NCBI RefSeq assembly: GCF_030070105.1
Contig: NZ_JASJOO010000003.1
Location: 47,155 to 111,154, forward strand
Reading direction: 5' to 3'
Length of the DNA: 64,000 nt
Source: Bermanella sp. WJH001
GTDB taxonomy: Bacteria; Pseudomonadota; Gammaproteobacteria; Pseudomonadales; Oceanobacteraceae
The position numbers and the translations under genes were made by a program. Of this stretch, positions 54,122 to 64,000 are shown one piece after another (the stretch's first letter is position 1; each line of letters opens with the position of its first letter). The notes below the pieces were generated by a model, which saw nothing but the letters and a program-made list of their open reading frames with translations, did no database searches and was not told the origin of the DNA.

Positions 54122-57100
54122 TTATTGACACCAAGCACGAGCATTCCGGAACATACGCATCCACGCGCCATCTTCGCTCCACTCATCCGGCACATAGCTG
54201 TTTTGTACCGCGCGGAATACACGCTCAGGGTGGGGCATCATGATGGTCACACGACCACCTGCAGCAGTTAGACCTGTAATACCGTCTACAGAGCCGTTCG
54301 GGTTGGCAGGATATTGCTCCGTCACTAAGCCAAAGTTATCAACATAACGCAGCGCCACTTGGCCTTGTTTGGTAACCGATTCGATGTCCGCGGCCTGAGC
54401 AAATTCTGCATGACCTTCACCGTGCGCAACAGCGATTGGCATACGCGAACCTTCCATGCCTGCTAGCATGATGGAATCACTCTTTTGTACTTCAACCATG
54501 GCTACACGGGCTTCAAACTGCTCAGATTGGTTGCGCACAAAGTGTGGCCAATGATCAGAGCCTGGAATTAATTCATGCAGGTTAGATAACATCTGACAGC
54601 CATTACACACGCCTAACGTAAAGGTGTCTTCACGCTCAAAAAATGCTTTGAACTGTTCACGTGCAATGTCGTTGAACAAAATAGATTTTGCCCAACCTTC
54701 ACCGGCGCCTAGTACGTCACCGTAAGAGAAGCCGCCACAGGCAACCAAACCTCGGAAACCGTCTAGCTTAACGCGACCAGAAAGTACGTCGCTCATGTGT
54801 ACATCGACAGTATTGAAACCAGCCTTATCAAATGCGGCTGCCATTTCGATCTGGCCGTTCACACCTTGCTCACGCAAGATCGCCACGCTTGGGCGATTAC
54901 CGCTGGCGATTAAATCCGCTGCAATATTTTCATTTACATCAAAAGACAGTTCAGCGTGTAAACCTGGGTTATCAGCATCTAACAAGCCATCAAATTCTTG
55001 CTTGGCGCAATCTGCGTTATCACGCATGGCTTGAATTTCATAAGAGGTACGAGACCACAAACGCTGAAGATTCACGCGGGTATCACTGAATAAGTTTTCA
55101 CCATTTAGCTCAACCACTACCGTGTCATCATCATTCAAGTTGGCAACCACAGCTGCACAATCACCCAGGCCCGCTGCATTTAATTGCGCCAATACAAACT
55201 CAGTATCGTCTTGGCGAACCTGAATCACAGCACCCAGCTCTTCAGCAAACAATGCTGGCATCACATCCGCTTTTGAGTCTGCCAATGCATCTAGCTTAAT
55301 GGTTAGACCCACGTGACCGGCAAAACTCATTTCAGTCAGCGTTGCCCACAAGCCGCCGTCTGAACGGTCATGGTAAGCCATGATTTTATCGTCTTGGTTT
55401 AGACCCTGAATCACCGCAAAGAAGGCTTTTAAGTCTTCTGCATCATCAACGTCAGGTACTTCGTTACCTAGCTGATCAAATACTTGTGTTAACGCTGACG
55501 CACCTAAACGGTTTTTACCGCGGCCAAGGTCAATCAAAATCAAATCTGTTTCTTCTTCGTCACCACGAAGCTGAGGCGTTAGAGTTTTACGTGCATCAAC
55601 CACAGGTGCAAAGCCGGTCACCACCAACGACATTGGCGAGGTGACGGTTTTCTCTTCACCGCTTTGCTCGCTCCACTTGGTTTTCATGGACATGGAGTCC
55701 TTACCAACCGGAATGGTTAAATCAAGCTGTGGACATAATTCCATGCCGACCGCTTTTACGGTTTGATAGAGTTTTTCATCTTCACCAGGGTGACCAGCGG
55801 CACACATCCAGTTTGCTGACAGTTTAATGTTGCTTAGTTTTTCAATGCTAGATGCAGCGATGTTTGTAATCACCTCACCTACCGCCATACGACCCGATGC
55901 AGGCGCGTTAATTAACGCAGAAGGAGTACGCTCACCCATGGCCATAGCTTCACCTGTGTAACCATCATATGAAGCTGTGGTCACAGCTACGTCGGCAACC
56001 GGCACCTGCCAAGGACCAACAAACTGGTCACGGGCAACGGTACCTGTAATCGAGCGATCACCGATGGTTATCAAGAAGCTTTTGCTGGCAACGGCTGGTA
56101 ATTGCAGCACACGCTCAGCGGCATCTTTTAATGTAATGCCATCTAAATTCACAGCTGGCAGATCAAGATCAAAACGATCTGCGGTACGGTGCATACGCGG
56201 CGCTTTACCTAGCAATACTTGCAGCGGCAAGTCCACTGGATTATTACCGAAATGGCTATCGGAAACCGTTAAGTGCTGCTCTTCAGTGGCTTCACCGATC
56301 ACGGCAAACGGACAACGTTCACGCTGACAAATTTCTTCAAATAACGCTAAGTTTTCAGGGGCCACCGACAACACGTAACGCTCTTGGGATTCGTTACACC
56401 AAACCGCCAATGGGCTCATACCTGGCTCATCGTTTGGAATATTACGTAATTCAAACTTACCGCCACGACCCGCATCATTTACAAGTTCTGGGAAAGCGTT
56501 AGATAAACCGCCCGCGCCCACGTCATGAATAAATACGATTGGGTTGTTTTCACCTAACTGCCAGCAACGGTCAATGACTTCTTGGCAACGGCGTTCCATT
56601 TCTGGGTTGCCACGTTGTACGGATGCAAAATCTAAATCTTCGTTTTGCTCACCACCATCAACCGATGAAGCCGCGCCACCGCCTAAGCCAATTTGCATGG
56701 CAGGGCCGCCCAGCGCGATTAATTTACCGCCCACTGGAATCTCTTTTTTCTGAACATGCTCTTCACGAATATTACCGTAACCACCGGCAATCATAATTGG
56801 CTTGTGGTAACCACGCACTTCGTCGCTGGCTTGTTCTTCAAATGTACGGAAATAACCACATAGGTTAGGGCGACCAAATTCATTGTTAAACGCCGCACCA
56901 CCAATTGGGCCTTCCAGCATGATATCCAGTGCAGACGCAATTCGGGCAGGTTTGCCATATTGGCTTTCCCATGGCTGCTCGTAACCTGGGATTTTTAAAT
57001 CAGAAACGGTAAAACCGGTTAAACCCGCTTTTGGTTTAGAGCCAATACCAGTAGCACCTTCGTCACGAATTTCACCACCACTACCGGTAGCCGCACCAGA

Positions 57101-58000
57101 GAATGGCGCAATAGCTGTTGGATGGTTGTGGGTTTCTACTTTCATCAAGATGGCCATTTGCTCTTGATGGTAACGGTATTCTTTTGTGCCCGCTTCTGGG
57201 AAGAAGCGACCTGCAACACTGCCACGAATAACAGACGCATTGTCTTTATAGGCCGACAAGATGTTTTCGCTGTGGTGCTCATAGGTATTTTTGATCATTT
57301 GGAACAAGGATTTTTCTTGTGCCTGACCATCAATATCCCAGCTGGCATTAAAGATTTTATGACGGCAATGCTCAGAGTTCGCTTGAGCAAACATCATCAA
57401 TTCAATGTCGTTAGGGTTACGGCCTAACTTTTTGTAGTTTTCTACTAGGTATTCAATTTCATCGTCAGCAAGGGCTAAACCTAACTCTTTGTTGGCCGCC
57501 TCAAGCGCCGCAGCACCGCCTGCAAGAATATCCACTTGCGACATAGGCGCAGGTTCAGCGTGACTGAATAGGGCTTGTGCGTCATCAAAGTCAGCCAGAA
57601 CGGTTTCCACCATGCGATCAAACAAGTGCCCTTGAATACCGGCGGTATCATCAGAGCCCGTTATCCAATAAGCCACACCACGCTCAAGGCGCTTAACATT
57701 GCTTAGACCGCAGTTCTTGGCAATATCAGTAGCCTTTGAAGACCAAGGGCTGATCGTACCAATACGCGGCACCACTAATATCATTTTACCCTGAGGCTGT
57801 TCCGCTTGAGCTTTTGGCCCATAACGTAAAATGCGTTCCAGCACAGAATGTTCTTGGTCACTAAGACCATTGAGTGTTTCAGCAAAGTGAACAAACTCTC
57901 CATACACAGAGGTAACCTCTGGGTGAGTGGTTTGAATTTTTGCTAGTAGCTTTTCACGACGAAAGGCAGAAAGTGCAGGAGCACCGGACAGTTTGAGCAT
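54122..58000 (-). CDS. purL: Phosphoribosylformylglycinamidine synthase
   Basis: Fourth step of de novo purine synthesis: FGAR plus glutamine and ATP to FGAM. The large proteobacterial form, 1292 aa. An N-terminal domain and linker (about 1-220) precede two synthase halves, with [18 protein letters not shown] and [28 protein letters not shown]. The C-terminal glutaminase (about 1035-1292) contains GVCNGCQML (nucleophile cysteine) and the His/Glu of PHPERVFR. Divergent from mltF, as in many gammaproteobacteria. It makes purines, opposite in direction to the catabolic island at 12-33 kb. Confidence 0.97.
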   Translation of the reverse strand: MLKLSGAPALSAFRREKLLAKIQTTHPEVTSVYGEFVHFAETLNGLSDQEHSVLERILRYGPKAQAEQPQGKMILVVPRIGTISPWSSKATDIAKNCGLSNVKRLERGVAYWITGSDDTAGIQGHLFDRMVETVLADFDDAQALFSHAEPAPMSQVDILAGGAAALEAANKELGLALADDEIEYLVENYKKLGRNPNDIELMMFAQANSEHCRHKIFNASWDIDGQAQEKSLFQMIKNTYEHHSENILSAYKDNASVIRGSVAGRFFPEAGTKEYRYHQEQMAILMKVETHNHPTAIAPFSGAATGSGGEIRDEGATGIGSKPKAGLTGFTVSDLKIPGYEQPWESQYGKPARIASALDIMLEGPIGGAAFNNEFGRPNLCGYFRTFEEQASDEVRGYHKPIMIAGGYGNIREEHVQKKEIPVGGKLIALGGPAMQIGLGGGAASSVDGGEQNEDLDFASVQRGNPEMERRCQEVIDRCWQLGENNPIVFIHDVGAGGLSNAFPELVNDAGRGGKFELRNIPNDEPGMSPLAVWCNESQERYVLSVAPENLALFEEICQRERCPFAVIGEATEEQHLTVSDSHFGNNPVDLPLQVLLGKAPRMHRTADRFDLDLPAVNLDGITLKDAAERVLQLPAVASKSFLITIGDRSITGTVARDQFVGPWQVPVADVAVTTASYDGYTGEAMAMGERTPSALINAPASGRMAVGEVITNIAASSIEKLSNIKLSANWMCAAGHPGEDEKLYQTVKAVGMELCPQLDLTIPVGKDSMSMKTKWSEQSGEEKTVTSPMSLVVTGFAPVVDARKTLTPQLRGDEEETDLILIDLGRGKNRLGASALTQVFDQLGNEVPDVDDAEDLKAFFAVIQGLNQDDKIMAYHDRSDGGLWATLTEMSFAGHVGLTIKLDALADSKADVMPALFAEELGAVIQVRQDDTEFVLAQLNAAGLGDCAAVVANLNDDDTVVVELNGENLFSDTRVNLQRLWSRTSYEIQAMRDNADCAKQEFDGLLDADNPGLHAELSFDVNENIAADLIASGNRPSVAILREQGVNGQIEMAAAFDKAGFNTVDVHMSDVLSGRVKLDGFRGLVACGGFSYGDVLGAGEGWAKSILFNDIAREQFKAFFEREDTFTLGVCNGCQMLSNLHELIPGSDHWPHFVRNQSEQFEARVAMVEVQKSDSIMLAGMEGSRMPIAVAHGEGHAEFAQAADIESVTKQGQVALRYVDNFGLVTEQYPANPNGSVDGITGLTAAGGRVTIMMPHPERVFRAVQNSYVPDEWSEDGAWMRMFRNARAWCQ

Positions 58001-58321
58001 TGCTGTTCAGCCTACTGAAATTAGAGGTGGAATTTAAGAGGGCGTAATTCTAAAGGAAAGCGCCCTGTGTCACCAGCTTTAAACACGGGTTTATTGGTAA
58101 TCACAACATCAAATCCTGAGCAGATATTAACTGCTATTACAACTTTATGCGTATATAACTAAATGATCTAAAATCAAACAATTCAACAACCACGGGGCCT
58201 GAGAAGGATTTATCCGTTTTTTGACCAGAATTGTCAGACAGCGGGATTTGGAGCTTTTCACGTCTCAGATTAAAATATGACACAGATCACGTTTTTCAAT
58301 TTAGATATAAAGGGGGCAGGC
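58001..58321. other. Divergent promoter region of purL and mltF
   Basis: About 320 bp, no gene seen. AAAGGGGG at about 58308-58315 precedes the mltF start. No recognisable PurR-type operator was found by eye. Confidence 0.45.
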
Positions 58322-59797
58322 ATGCAGCAACATCTAGCAAACAAGCAGCAATGGCTATTAAAAGCCAGCTTTGCCCTTTGCCTTTTATGTATTGTTTTTG
58401 TGTTAGTGATGAGTTCTGGCAGCCGTCATGACTATGACGACATCATGGATAAAGGCGTTCTAACCATTATCACCCGCAACAGCCCAACCACTTATTACCA
58501 AGACAAAGATCAGGTTTCTGGCTTTGAGTACGAGCTGGCGCAAATGTTTGCCCAGTATCTTGGGGTAAAACTTGAAGTGGTGGTGGCAGACACCCTAGAC
58601 GACCTCATTAGCGAAGTTGAATCTGGCAACGTCGCCCTTGCTGCAGCTGGCCTAACCATTACACCCGAGCGCAACGAACGAGTTCGCTTTGCCAGCAGCT
58701 ATCTCGATGTTCAACAAAAATTAGTCTACCGAATTGATCAAAAACGCCCTAAAAAAATTGAGCAATTATTAGGTAAAACCATTGTAGTAACGGCCCATTC
58801 AAGTCACGCCCAATATCTGCGTGACTTGCAGCAAAGCTCATTACCGCAACTCACATGGATTGAGCGAGACGATGCTGAAGTTTCTGAACTTGTGCAAATG
58901 GTTGAGAATGGCGAAATCGATTACACAATAGTTGATAGTAACGAGTTTGACGCACTATCTGGCTTCTATCCAAATGTCGCTAGTGCTTTACAGTTAGGTG
59001 AAACTCAGCAACTAGCTTGGGCTTTTTCTAAATGTTCTGACAACAGCTTGTTAAACAAATCTCGTGAATTCTTTCAATTAGTACGTGAAACCGGCCTGTT
59101 ATCTCAACTAGAAGAGCGTTATTACGGCCACTTAAATCAAATTGATAACGTCGGCACTCTGACATTTTTACGCCAAGCGGATCAACGCCTGCACCGTTAC
59201 CAAGAATTATTTCAAAAAGAAGCGAACACCCATGAACTAGATTGGCGCTTACTTGCCGCGATTGGTTATCAAGAAAGCCACTGGAAGCCACGTGCTCGTT
59301 CTCGCACCGGAGTTCGTGGCTTGATGATGCTGACCCGCACAACCGCCAAAGAGATGGGTGTAAAAAATCGCTTGAATGCTGAGCAAAGTATTCAAGGCGG
59401 TAGTGCTTATTTTGCCAAACTCAAAAAACGCTTCGACCATATTGCTGAGCCTGATCGTACGTGGATTGCGTTGGCCGCTTATAACGTGGGCGCAGGTCAC
59501 GTAAAAGATGCTCAAAAAATTACCGAAAAACGTGGCGGCGACCCAGAACGCTGGATGGATGTTAAAGAAAGTCTGCCGTTACTTGCACAGAAAAAATACT
59601 ACAAAAAAACACAGTATGGATTCGCTCGTGGGTACGAGCCGGTTGAATATGTTCAAAACATTCGCCGCTTCTATGACTTACTTGTTTGGCGCGAGCAACC
59701 AGAGCCAAGCTACAGCTTCAATAGCACAGATGGCGAATCTTTCTTTACTGCCGATAGCGGCTATACAACCATTCCACCTTTAACCGTGGTGAATTAA
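58322..59797 (+). CDS. mltF: Membrane-bound lytic murein transglycosylase F
   Basis: Cleaves peptidoglycan glycan strands at the outer membrane or in the periplasm, with an N-terminal substrate-binding-like regulatory domain. After a membrane/signal segment (about residues 14-37), the SBP_bac_3 domain (about 40-265) starts with VLTIITRNSPTTYYQDKDQVSGFEYELAQMFAQYLGV. The SLT domain has the catalytic Glu E318 in GYQESHWKPRARSRTGVRGLMMLT and NVGAGHVKDA. Start 58322 gives 491 aa, the usual size, with AAAGGGGG upstream. An ATG 15 codons upstream is possible. Neighbour of purL and tadA. Confidence 0.95.
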   Translation: MQQHLANKQQWLLKASFALCLLCIVFVLVMSSGSRHDYDDIMDKGVLTIITRNSPTTYYQDKDQVSGFEYELAQMFAQYLGVKLEVVVADTLDDLISEVESGNVALAAAGLTITPERNERVRFASSYLDVQQKLVYRIDQKRPKKIEQLLGKTIVVTAHSSHAQYLRDLQQSSLPQLTWIERDDAEVSELVQMVENGEIDYTIVDSNEFDALSGFYPNVASALQLGETQQLAWAFSKCSDNSLLNKSREFFQLVRETGLLSQLEERYYGHLNQIDNVGTLTFLRQADQRLHRYQELFQKEANTHELDWRLLAAIGYQESHWKPRARSRTGVRGLMMLTRTTAKEMGVKNRLNAEQSIQGGSAYFAKLKKRFDHIAEPDRTWIALAAYNVGAGHVKDAQKITEKRGGDPERWMDVKESLPLLAQKKYYKKTQYGFARGYEPVEYVQNIRRFYDLLVWREQPEPSYSFNSTDGESFFTADSGYTTIPPLTVVN

Positions 59798-59826
59798 ACC
59801 AGGCTAAAGTTAACAGTTGACCTTTT

Positions 59827-59851
59827 TACCGGCCTTGGCCGGTATTTTTTT
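59827..59851 (+). terminator. Terminator of mltF
   Basis: TACCGGCC-TT-GGCCGGTA followed by T7, 30 bp after the mltF stop. Confidence 0.9.
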
Positions 59852-59873
59852 GCCTGTTGATTGGGTCAAAAGA

Positions 59874-60365
59874 CTATTGGTTTTCTTTATTGGCCAATTT
59901 AAGTGCCTTTTTTTCTTCACGTCTGCGCTGAAAAAATGCTTGCATGACATCACTGCACTCTTGCGCCAATACTCCACTTAATACTTCAACGCGGTGATTA
60001 AAGTAAGACTCTTGAAAAATGTTTTGCTGGCTATGCACCACTCCGGCTTTGGGTTCGCTGGCCCCATAAATAACCCGCCTAATACGACCATGAACAATGG
60101 CACCTGCACACATGGTGCAAGGCTCGATGGTAACGTACAAATCAGCATTTACTAATCGATAATTTTGAAGAGAGCAAGCCGCATCTCTTAAAGCCACTAC
60201 CTCAGCGTGAGCACAAGGGTCATTGCTAGAAATAGGCTGATTAAAGCCGCGCCCAATGATTTTGCCATCCAATACGACCACGGCACCCACTGGCACTTCA
60301 TTTTTTGCATCGCCCAGCACGGCTTGAGCAATGGCCTCCTTCATAAAAGCTTCGTGTTGATTCAT
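59874..60365 (-). CDS. tadA: tRNA-specific adenosine deaminase
   Basis: Deaminates A34 to inosine in tRNA-Arg(ACG), needed for wobble decoding. The zinc and catalytic motifs HAEV (H53, E55) and PCTMC (C83, C86) are intact. The C-terminal tail is basic and helical. At 163 aa it is normal. It overlaps the upstream lipoprotein hydrolase gene by 4 nt (ATGA), so the two are likely coupled. Confidence 0.96.
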   Translation of the reverse strand: MNQHEAFMKEAIAQAVLGDAKNEVPVGAVVVLDGKIIGRGFNQPISSNDPCAHAEVVALRDAACSLQNYRLVNADLYVTIEPCTMCAGAIVHGRIRRVIYGASEPKAGVVHSQQNIFQESYFNHRVEVLSGVLAQECSDVMQAFFQRRREEKKALKLANKENQ

Positions 60366-61342
60366 GGCGACTCTGGTAATGCGTTATCGACAACCGGATG
60401 ATTAACCACACTTAACTGCCAAAAATTTTGCAATAAATCTGCGGTCACCTCTGGCACCTCTAACATAGGTGCGTGTCCAATATTTGGTAAAACATCTGTT
60501 TGGACATTCGGCGTGTGTTCAAGAAATTTTTCAACACTAGACACATGCAACACCCTGTCCTCTTCACCCCATAACACATACGTGGGCATCATAAGTTTTT
60601 CAAAAACATAATTAAATCCACCGGAATATCGAGCGGTCTCTGCTTCTTGGTAGATATGCTGAAATATTTGATCATTGGCTTGTTCGCGAGCCATGGCTCT
60701 GTCCGCTAACACATCGGTGGCTGGCCAAGGTAAAAATGGAACTTGCTCCATGGCAAAGGACATTAAACGCGCCATGTCTTCTTCGCTGCGAACGATTAAC
60801 GGGTTTGGCTCATTGTTTTCGATTCGTCTTTGCAGCTCACTTTGCTCATCCCCATAAAAACCCACAGCGTCAATCAAAGATAAGGTAACCACTTGATTTG
60901 GGTGGCGGTATGCATACAAGGCCGCAATGGCTCCGCCCATGCTATTACCCACCAGATGAAAACGCTTTAAACCCAGTGCATTAATAAAGTCAGCCAAGCG
61001 CAAACTTTGTTGATCGAACCCATAAAAATCATTTGGCAAATACGTTGATTCACCATGCCCAGGCAAATCCGGTGCAATAACATGGTAATCATCTAAAAAG
61101 CGCGCCATGCGCGTCCAGTTATCTTTTTCAGCTGCAAAACCATGCAACAAAATAACAACGGGCTTATCCGATACGTCATCTGTTTCTAGGTATACCCAGT
61201 TGTAGCCGTTAATCGTGATCTCTTTGCGATCAAGGCCTGATAGGCTGCGTTCGACACCCACCCCCATATCAAATAAGGAATGTTTTATTGTGGTGCATGC
61301 CGACACCAAAATGCCAAGCATGAGCGTAATTATTATTTTCAT
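60362..61342 (-). CDS. Alpha/beta-hydrolase lipoprotein
   Basis: An envelope-located alpha/beta-hydrolase fold enzyme. A lipoprotein signal (MKIIITLMLGILVSAC, lipobox VSAC) opens the 326-aa protein. The oxyanion and nucleophile motifs are VILLHGFAAEKDNW and VGNSMGGA; the acid is in WGEEDRVLHV, and the catalytic histidine in NIGHAPMLE. It resembles esterase/lipase members of the family. Its substrate is unknown. Transcribed upstream of tadA with a 4-nt overlap. Confidence 0.87.
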   Translation of the reverse strand: MKIIITLMLGILVSACTTIKHSLFDMGVGVERSLSGLDRKEITINGYNWVYLETDDVSDKPVVILLHGFAAEKDNWTRMARFLDDYHVIAPDLPGHGESTYLPNDFYGFDQQSLRLADFINALGLKRFHLVGNSMGGAIAALYAYRHPNQVVTLSLIDAVGFYGDEQSELQRRIENNEPNPLIVRSEEDMARLMSFAMEQVPFLPWPATDVLADRAMAREQANDQIFQHIYQEAETARYSGGFNYVFEKLMMPTYVLWGEEDRVLHVSSVEKFLEHTPNVQTDVLPNIGHAPMLEVPEVTADLLQNFWQLSVVNHPVVDNALPESP

Positions 61343-61464
61343 TGGGCTCTCCTAAACTGCGCCTAGACTAGCGATTGCAAAGGCTGCATGCAACTTTGAA
61401 TCACGTGGCTCGAGAGTTGCAGATAACTTGATACGACCAGTGATAAGCGAAATGAGGACACAAC

Positions 61465-62439
61465 ATGGGTGCCATGAGCTATCTCAGTGTGATTGAGAGT
61501 TACCAAGATTATAAATCCGTTGTTCATGACTTGGTTGAATCCATATTATCTGGCACAGCTCAAACCCAGTTATTCACCTCTGAAGCTTCTATTTTAACCG
61601 CTTTAAAAAAGATAGATGCTCACTACCCTTTTGTTGAGTTGCTCTACACCTTAGATGAGCACGGGATGCAGACCAGTGAAAATGCACTTTCTAACAAGGA
61701 TGGCATCAACATTATGCCTGGGGCTAAGCACTCAGATCGCTCACAACGACCTTATTTTAAACTGGCTTTAAGCGCCGATGAAATATCCGTCACATCCCCT
61801 TACATGTCGAGTGCCACGGGGAATCTGTGTGTATCCGCTGCAATGAAATACACAGACGAAAACGCCAAGGTATGCGGATATTTAGTCGTTGATATTAATC
61901 TAACACGCATTATCGAGTTTTTAAGGGGCGATGAATTACGTCGCAAGACCGTTCCATTTTTTTACGCGGTTTACATATTAATGGTAATAGGTCTTATGTC
62001 GGTGGCTGGCACCATGTTATTCATGGCGTTTGAGGATTTATTTTCTTTATTTCCAAGTCAAGAGCTGCCGGGTAACCCGCCCTATAAGCTATTTGAAATC
62101 ATTATTTTTATCACGTTAAGCCTTGCCATTTTTGATCTAGGTAAAACTATTTTAGAGGAAGAGGTGTTAATGCATAAAGATGTTTTCAGGCACAGTTCAA
62201 CACGCAGGACCATCACCCGTTTCATCGCGGCTATTTTAATAGCCGTTTCAATTGAAGCCTTGCTGACCATGTTTAAAGCCTCTCTTGGGGAGGTTGAACT
62301 AATGAAGTCAGCCGTGTGGATGATGCTGTCGGTTGTGGGGCTTTTACTGGGTTTAGGGGGCTATGTATATCTGGGCGCAAAAGCTGAACGTATTTTATTA
62401 AAAAACAGGATGCAATACGGCAAAACCAATACGCAATAA
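61465..62439 (+). CDS. PDC-sensor membrane protein without output domain
   Basis: The N-terminal half (about residues 10-155) looks like a periplasmic/extracellular PDC (Cache-like) sensor. The pattern YPFVELLYTLDEHGMQTSENAL, SDRSQRPYFKLALSADEISVTSPYMSSATGNLCVSAAMKY fits that fold. Three or four membrane helices follow (about 170-195, 210-230, 250-270, 280-305). There is no kinase, GGDEF or methyl-accepting domain. GAGGA with a 6-nt spacer supports the start. No N-terminal membrane segment precedes the sensor, which is odd for a periplasmic domain. Whether a partner transmits the signal is unknown. Confidence 0.7.
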   Translation: MGAMSYLSVIESYQDYKSVVHDLVESILSGTAQTQLFTSEASILTALKKIDAHYPFVELLYTLDEHGMQTSENALSNKDGINIMPGAKHSDRSQRPYFKLALSADEISVTSPYMSSATGNLCVSAAMKYTDENAKVCGYLVVDINLTRIIEFLRGDELRRKTVPFFYAVYILMVIGLMSVAGTMLFMAFEDLFSLFPSQELPGNPPYKLFEIIIFITLSLAIFDLGKTILEEEVLMHKDVFRHSSTRRTITRFIAAILIAVSIEALLTMFKASLGEVELMKSAVWMMLSVVGLLLGLGGYVYLGAKAERILLKNRMQYGKTNTQ

Positions 62440-62471
62440 AAAAGCCTTCTATAGACTCTATAGAAGGCTTT
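62437..62471. terminator. Bidirectional terminator between the sensor and ZapB-like genes
   Basis: AAAGCCTTCTATAGA / TCTATAGAAGGCTTT, nearly perfect 15-bp stem with a CTC-type loop. It overlaps the sensor stop and lies 25 bp from the convergent gene. Confidence 0.9.
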
Positions 62472-62495
62472 CACGGCACTTAAACACGACTCATA

Positions 62496-62699
62496 TTAAG
62501 CTGCGTTTGACTCGCTTTCAAACTGCTTAAGTAAGCCGGTAATTTTTTCTTCAAACGCTTTTTTCTGCTCACCTGAAATGGTTTTTTCTTGCTGTAATGC
62601 AGCCACTTCTTGTTTTAGCTCTTCGTTTTCCATATTCAGTAACTCTATGGTTTCTAGTGCTAAAATGATTTTTTTCTCTAACTGATCTAACAATTCCAT
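62496..62699 (-). CDS. ZapB-like coiled-coil protein (TIGR02449 type)
   Basis: A 67-aa all-helical coiled coil, starting MELLDQLEKKIILALETIELLNMENEELKQEVAALQ (in parts). This resembles the small ZapB-like family encoded near zapA in pseudomonads. I set the start at 62699, where AGAGG is 5 nt upstream, not at 62762. ZapA is not next to it here. A role at the division ring is inferred from family resemblance only. Confidence 0.78.
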   Translation of the reverse strand: MELLDQLEKKIILALETIELLNMENEELKQEVAALQQEKTISGEQKKAFEEKITGLLKQFESESNAA

Positions 62700-62780
62700 A
62701 ACTACCTCTTTTACAGATGGAACAAGAGGCGCGATAATAAGCGCCTGCCTAAACAGACGCAAGTAGATTACAAACTGTTT

Positions 62781-63956
62781 TTAGATGTCGCAGCTTTTTA
62801 ATTCAGACAACCGTAATGTGACCGCTTTTTCAATTCGCCTTAAGGCTTCCATTAAGACCGGTCGCTGACAACCAAAGTTTAAGCGCACATAATTATTATC
62901 ACCAAACTCACTGCCCGCCGACATACCCACACCGTGCTTTTCAAAAAACTTCTGCGGATGATCAAGTTGTAACGCTGACACATCTAGCCAAGCAAGATAC
63001 GTCGCTTCGCAAGGCCTCATGTTAATTCCTTCAAGTGAACTCACTTTATCTAAAATTAACTGATGATTGTGTTTTAGATACTCGATTAATTCTAAGCGCC
63101 ATGGCTGTGCATATTTAAAAGCAGCCGTAGCCGCAGCCATGCCTAGAATATTCACATGCCCAACTAAACCGTCCATTAACTTTGAATATTCCGTTCGCAT
63201 TTTAATATCTGAAATTATGGCAAATGCCATATCCAAACCGGGTACATTAAAGGTTTTACTGGGTGCCATTAATGTGATGGATCGCTTACAAATTTCATCA
63301 TTTAACGAAGCAATTGGAATATGTTTTTTACCATTTAGAATCAGATCGCAATGTATATCATCAGAGCAAATGATCAAATCATGTTTAATACAAACATCCG
63401 CTATTTCTTGTAATTCGTCTCCACTGTAAACCTTGCCAATAGGGTTATGAGGATTACACAACAGCATGACACCCACATCATCGCTTAATGCTTGCTTCAT
63501 GGCCGGCAAATTAATAGACCAACTATCACCACACGGCTTAACCTGAAAGGTATAATTATCTGTCTCTAATAACGGCGCTTGGCGCATCAAATGCGGATAC
63601 ACAGGTAGCGCAGTGATAGCAGCAGGTTTACCTTTTAGGGCACTCATGGCTCGCGCAATATTTAAACCTTTTACCACACCTGGGGTAAATACGATCCACT
63701 CAGGTTCGATATTCCAATCATAATGACGCTGGCAATGTTTTACGATTAACTCACGCAGCTCAGAATTATCAGAGCCATACCCTAATACGCCGTGATCAAC
63801 TCGCTGCTTAATGGCTTCTAGTATTGAAGGTGCTACTTGAAAATCCATATCCGCTACCCACATAGGTAATACGTCTTTATCTTTATAGCGCTTCCATTTA
63901 ATGGAATCCGATTTGCTGCGATCTATATTTGGGCCAAATAACTCATCCGTAGTCAT
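62781..63956 (-). CDS. patB: MalY/PatB-type aminotransferase or cystathionine beta-lyase
   Basis: A fold-type I PLP enzyme of the MalY/PatB group that usually has C-S lyase activity. Family pattern LPMWVADMDFQVAPSILEAIKQRVDHGVLGYG is at residues 30-62. CNPHNPIGKVYSGDEL and the PLP lysine in APSKTFNVPGLD are present. The C-terminal GSEFGDNNYVRLNFGCQRPVL is also typical. It is 391 aa, normal. Its product (methionine synthesis, cysteine catabolism or other thiol metabolism) is not fixed by sequence. The symbol is by family resemblance. Confidence 0.83.
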   Translation of the reverse strand: MTTDELFGPNIDRSKSDSIKWKRYKDKDVLPMWVADMDFQVAPSILEAIKQRVDHGVLGYGSDNSELRELIVKHCQRHYDWNIEPEWIVFTPGVVKGLNIARAMSALKGKPAAITALPVYPHLMRQAPLLETDNYTFQVKPCGDSWSINLPAMKQALSDDVGVMLLCNPHNPIGKVYSGDELQEIADVCIKHDLIICSDDIHCDLILNGKKHIPIASLNDEICKRSITLMAPSKTFNVPGLDMAFAIISDIKMRTEYSKLMDGLVGHVNILGMAAATAAFKYAQPWRLELIEYLKHNHQLILDKVSSLEGINMRPCEATYLAWLDVSALQLDHPQKFFEKHGVGMSAGSEFGDNNYVRLNFGCQRPVLMEALRRIEKAVTLRLSELKSCDI

Positions 63957-64000
63957 GTTTTAACCTTTAACATATGTCTAGTTTTAAATACTTTAGCAGC

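Overview
The window looks like the chromosome of a marine gammaproteobacterium of the Oceanospirillales type. I infer this from three things: housekeeping gene orders shared with Pseudomonas and Oceanospirillaceae (dsbC-hom-thrC, rpsP-rimM-trmD-rplS, rpsF-rpsR-DUF2232-rplI, purL-mltF-tadA, and ftsH-folP-glmM-tpiA-secG-tRNA-Leu-tRNA-fMet-rimP-nusA-infB-rbfA-truB-rpsO-pnp), moderate GC content, and an aerobic purine-degradation island. The genus cannot be fixed from sequence alone.

Layout. 1-1000: a REP-associated tyrosine transposase (RAYT) between copies of a REP/BIME palindrome. 1.0-9.3 kb: threonine biosynthesis (thrC, hom), dsbC, and two ribosomal-protein operons, all on the minus strand. 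9.5-12.7 kb: a serine hydrolase, an Mpo1-like membrane protein, and a cytochrome b561/YceI pair. 12.7-34 kb: purine salvage and catabolism. A nine-gene minus-strand operon (xdhA-xdhB-xdhC-alc-uraD-uraH-allA-guaD-puuD) faces a plus-strand nucleoside-type ABC importer and a Tsx-like porin, followed by a RutR-like TetR regulator. A xanthine/uracil-type permease and an 8-oxoguanine deaminase gene form a separate divergent pair. 34-35.6 kb: a pentapeptide-repeat potassium-channel-like protein and a SlyD-like isomerase. 35.7-50.5 kb: the conserved translation, transcription and envelope cluster. 50.5-54 kb: a variable segment between ftsH and purL. 54-64 kb: purL, mltF, tadA, a lipoprotein hydrolase, a PDC-sensor membrane protein, a ZapB-like coiled coil and a MalY/PatB aminotransferase.

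Most notable observations. (1) Palindromes matching the RutR operator pattern (TGACCA-nn-TGGTCA) lie in both divergent promoter regions of the purine genes, and a RutR-like regulator is encoded beside them. This suggests a local purine regulon. (2) Within the window the urate pathway lacks allantoinase, and the ABC importer lacks a substrate-binding protein. (3) Between ftsH and purL, a divergent tetR / MBL-like gene pair with two tandem operators sits between a complete yhbY and a start-less second yhbY copy. The two copies differ only by synonymous changes in the coding part, and the terminator loop is inverted between them. This points to acquisition by recombination with a related genome. 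(4) rlmE, normally beside ftsH, is missing. A short reading frame in its place encodes LVFKDMAPNM, which resembles an RlmE motif and may be a relic. (5) A 10-bp tandem duplication at the start of the channel gene separates its Shine-Dalgarno sequence from the true start codon.

Functions are assigned from recognised motifs and gene order. No database search was run.
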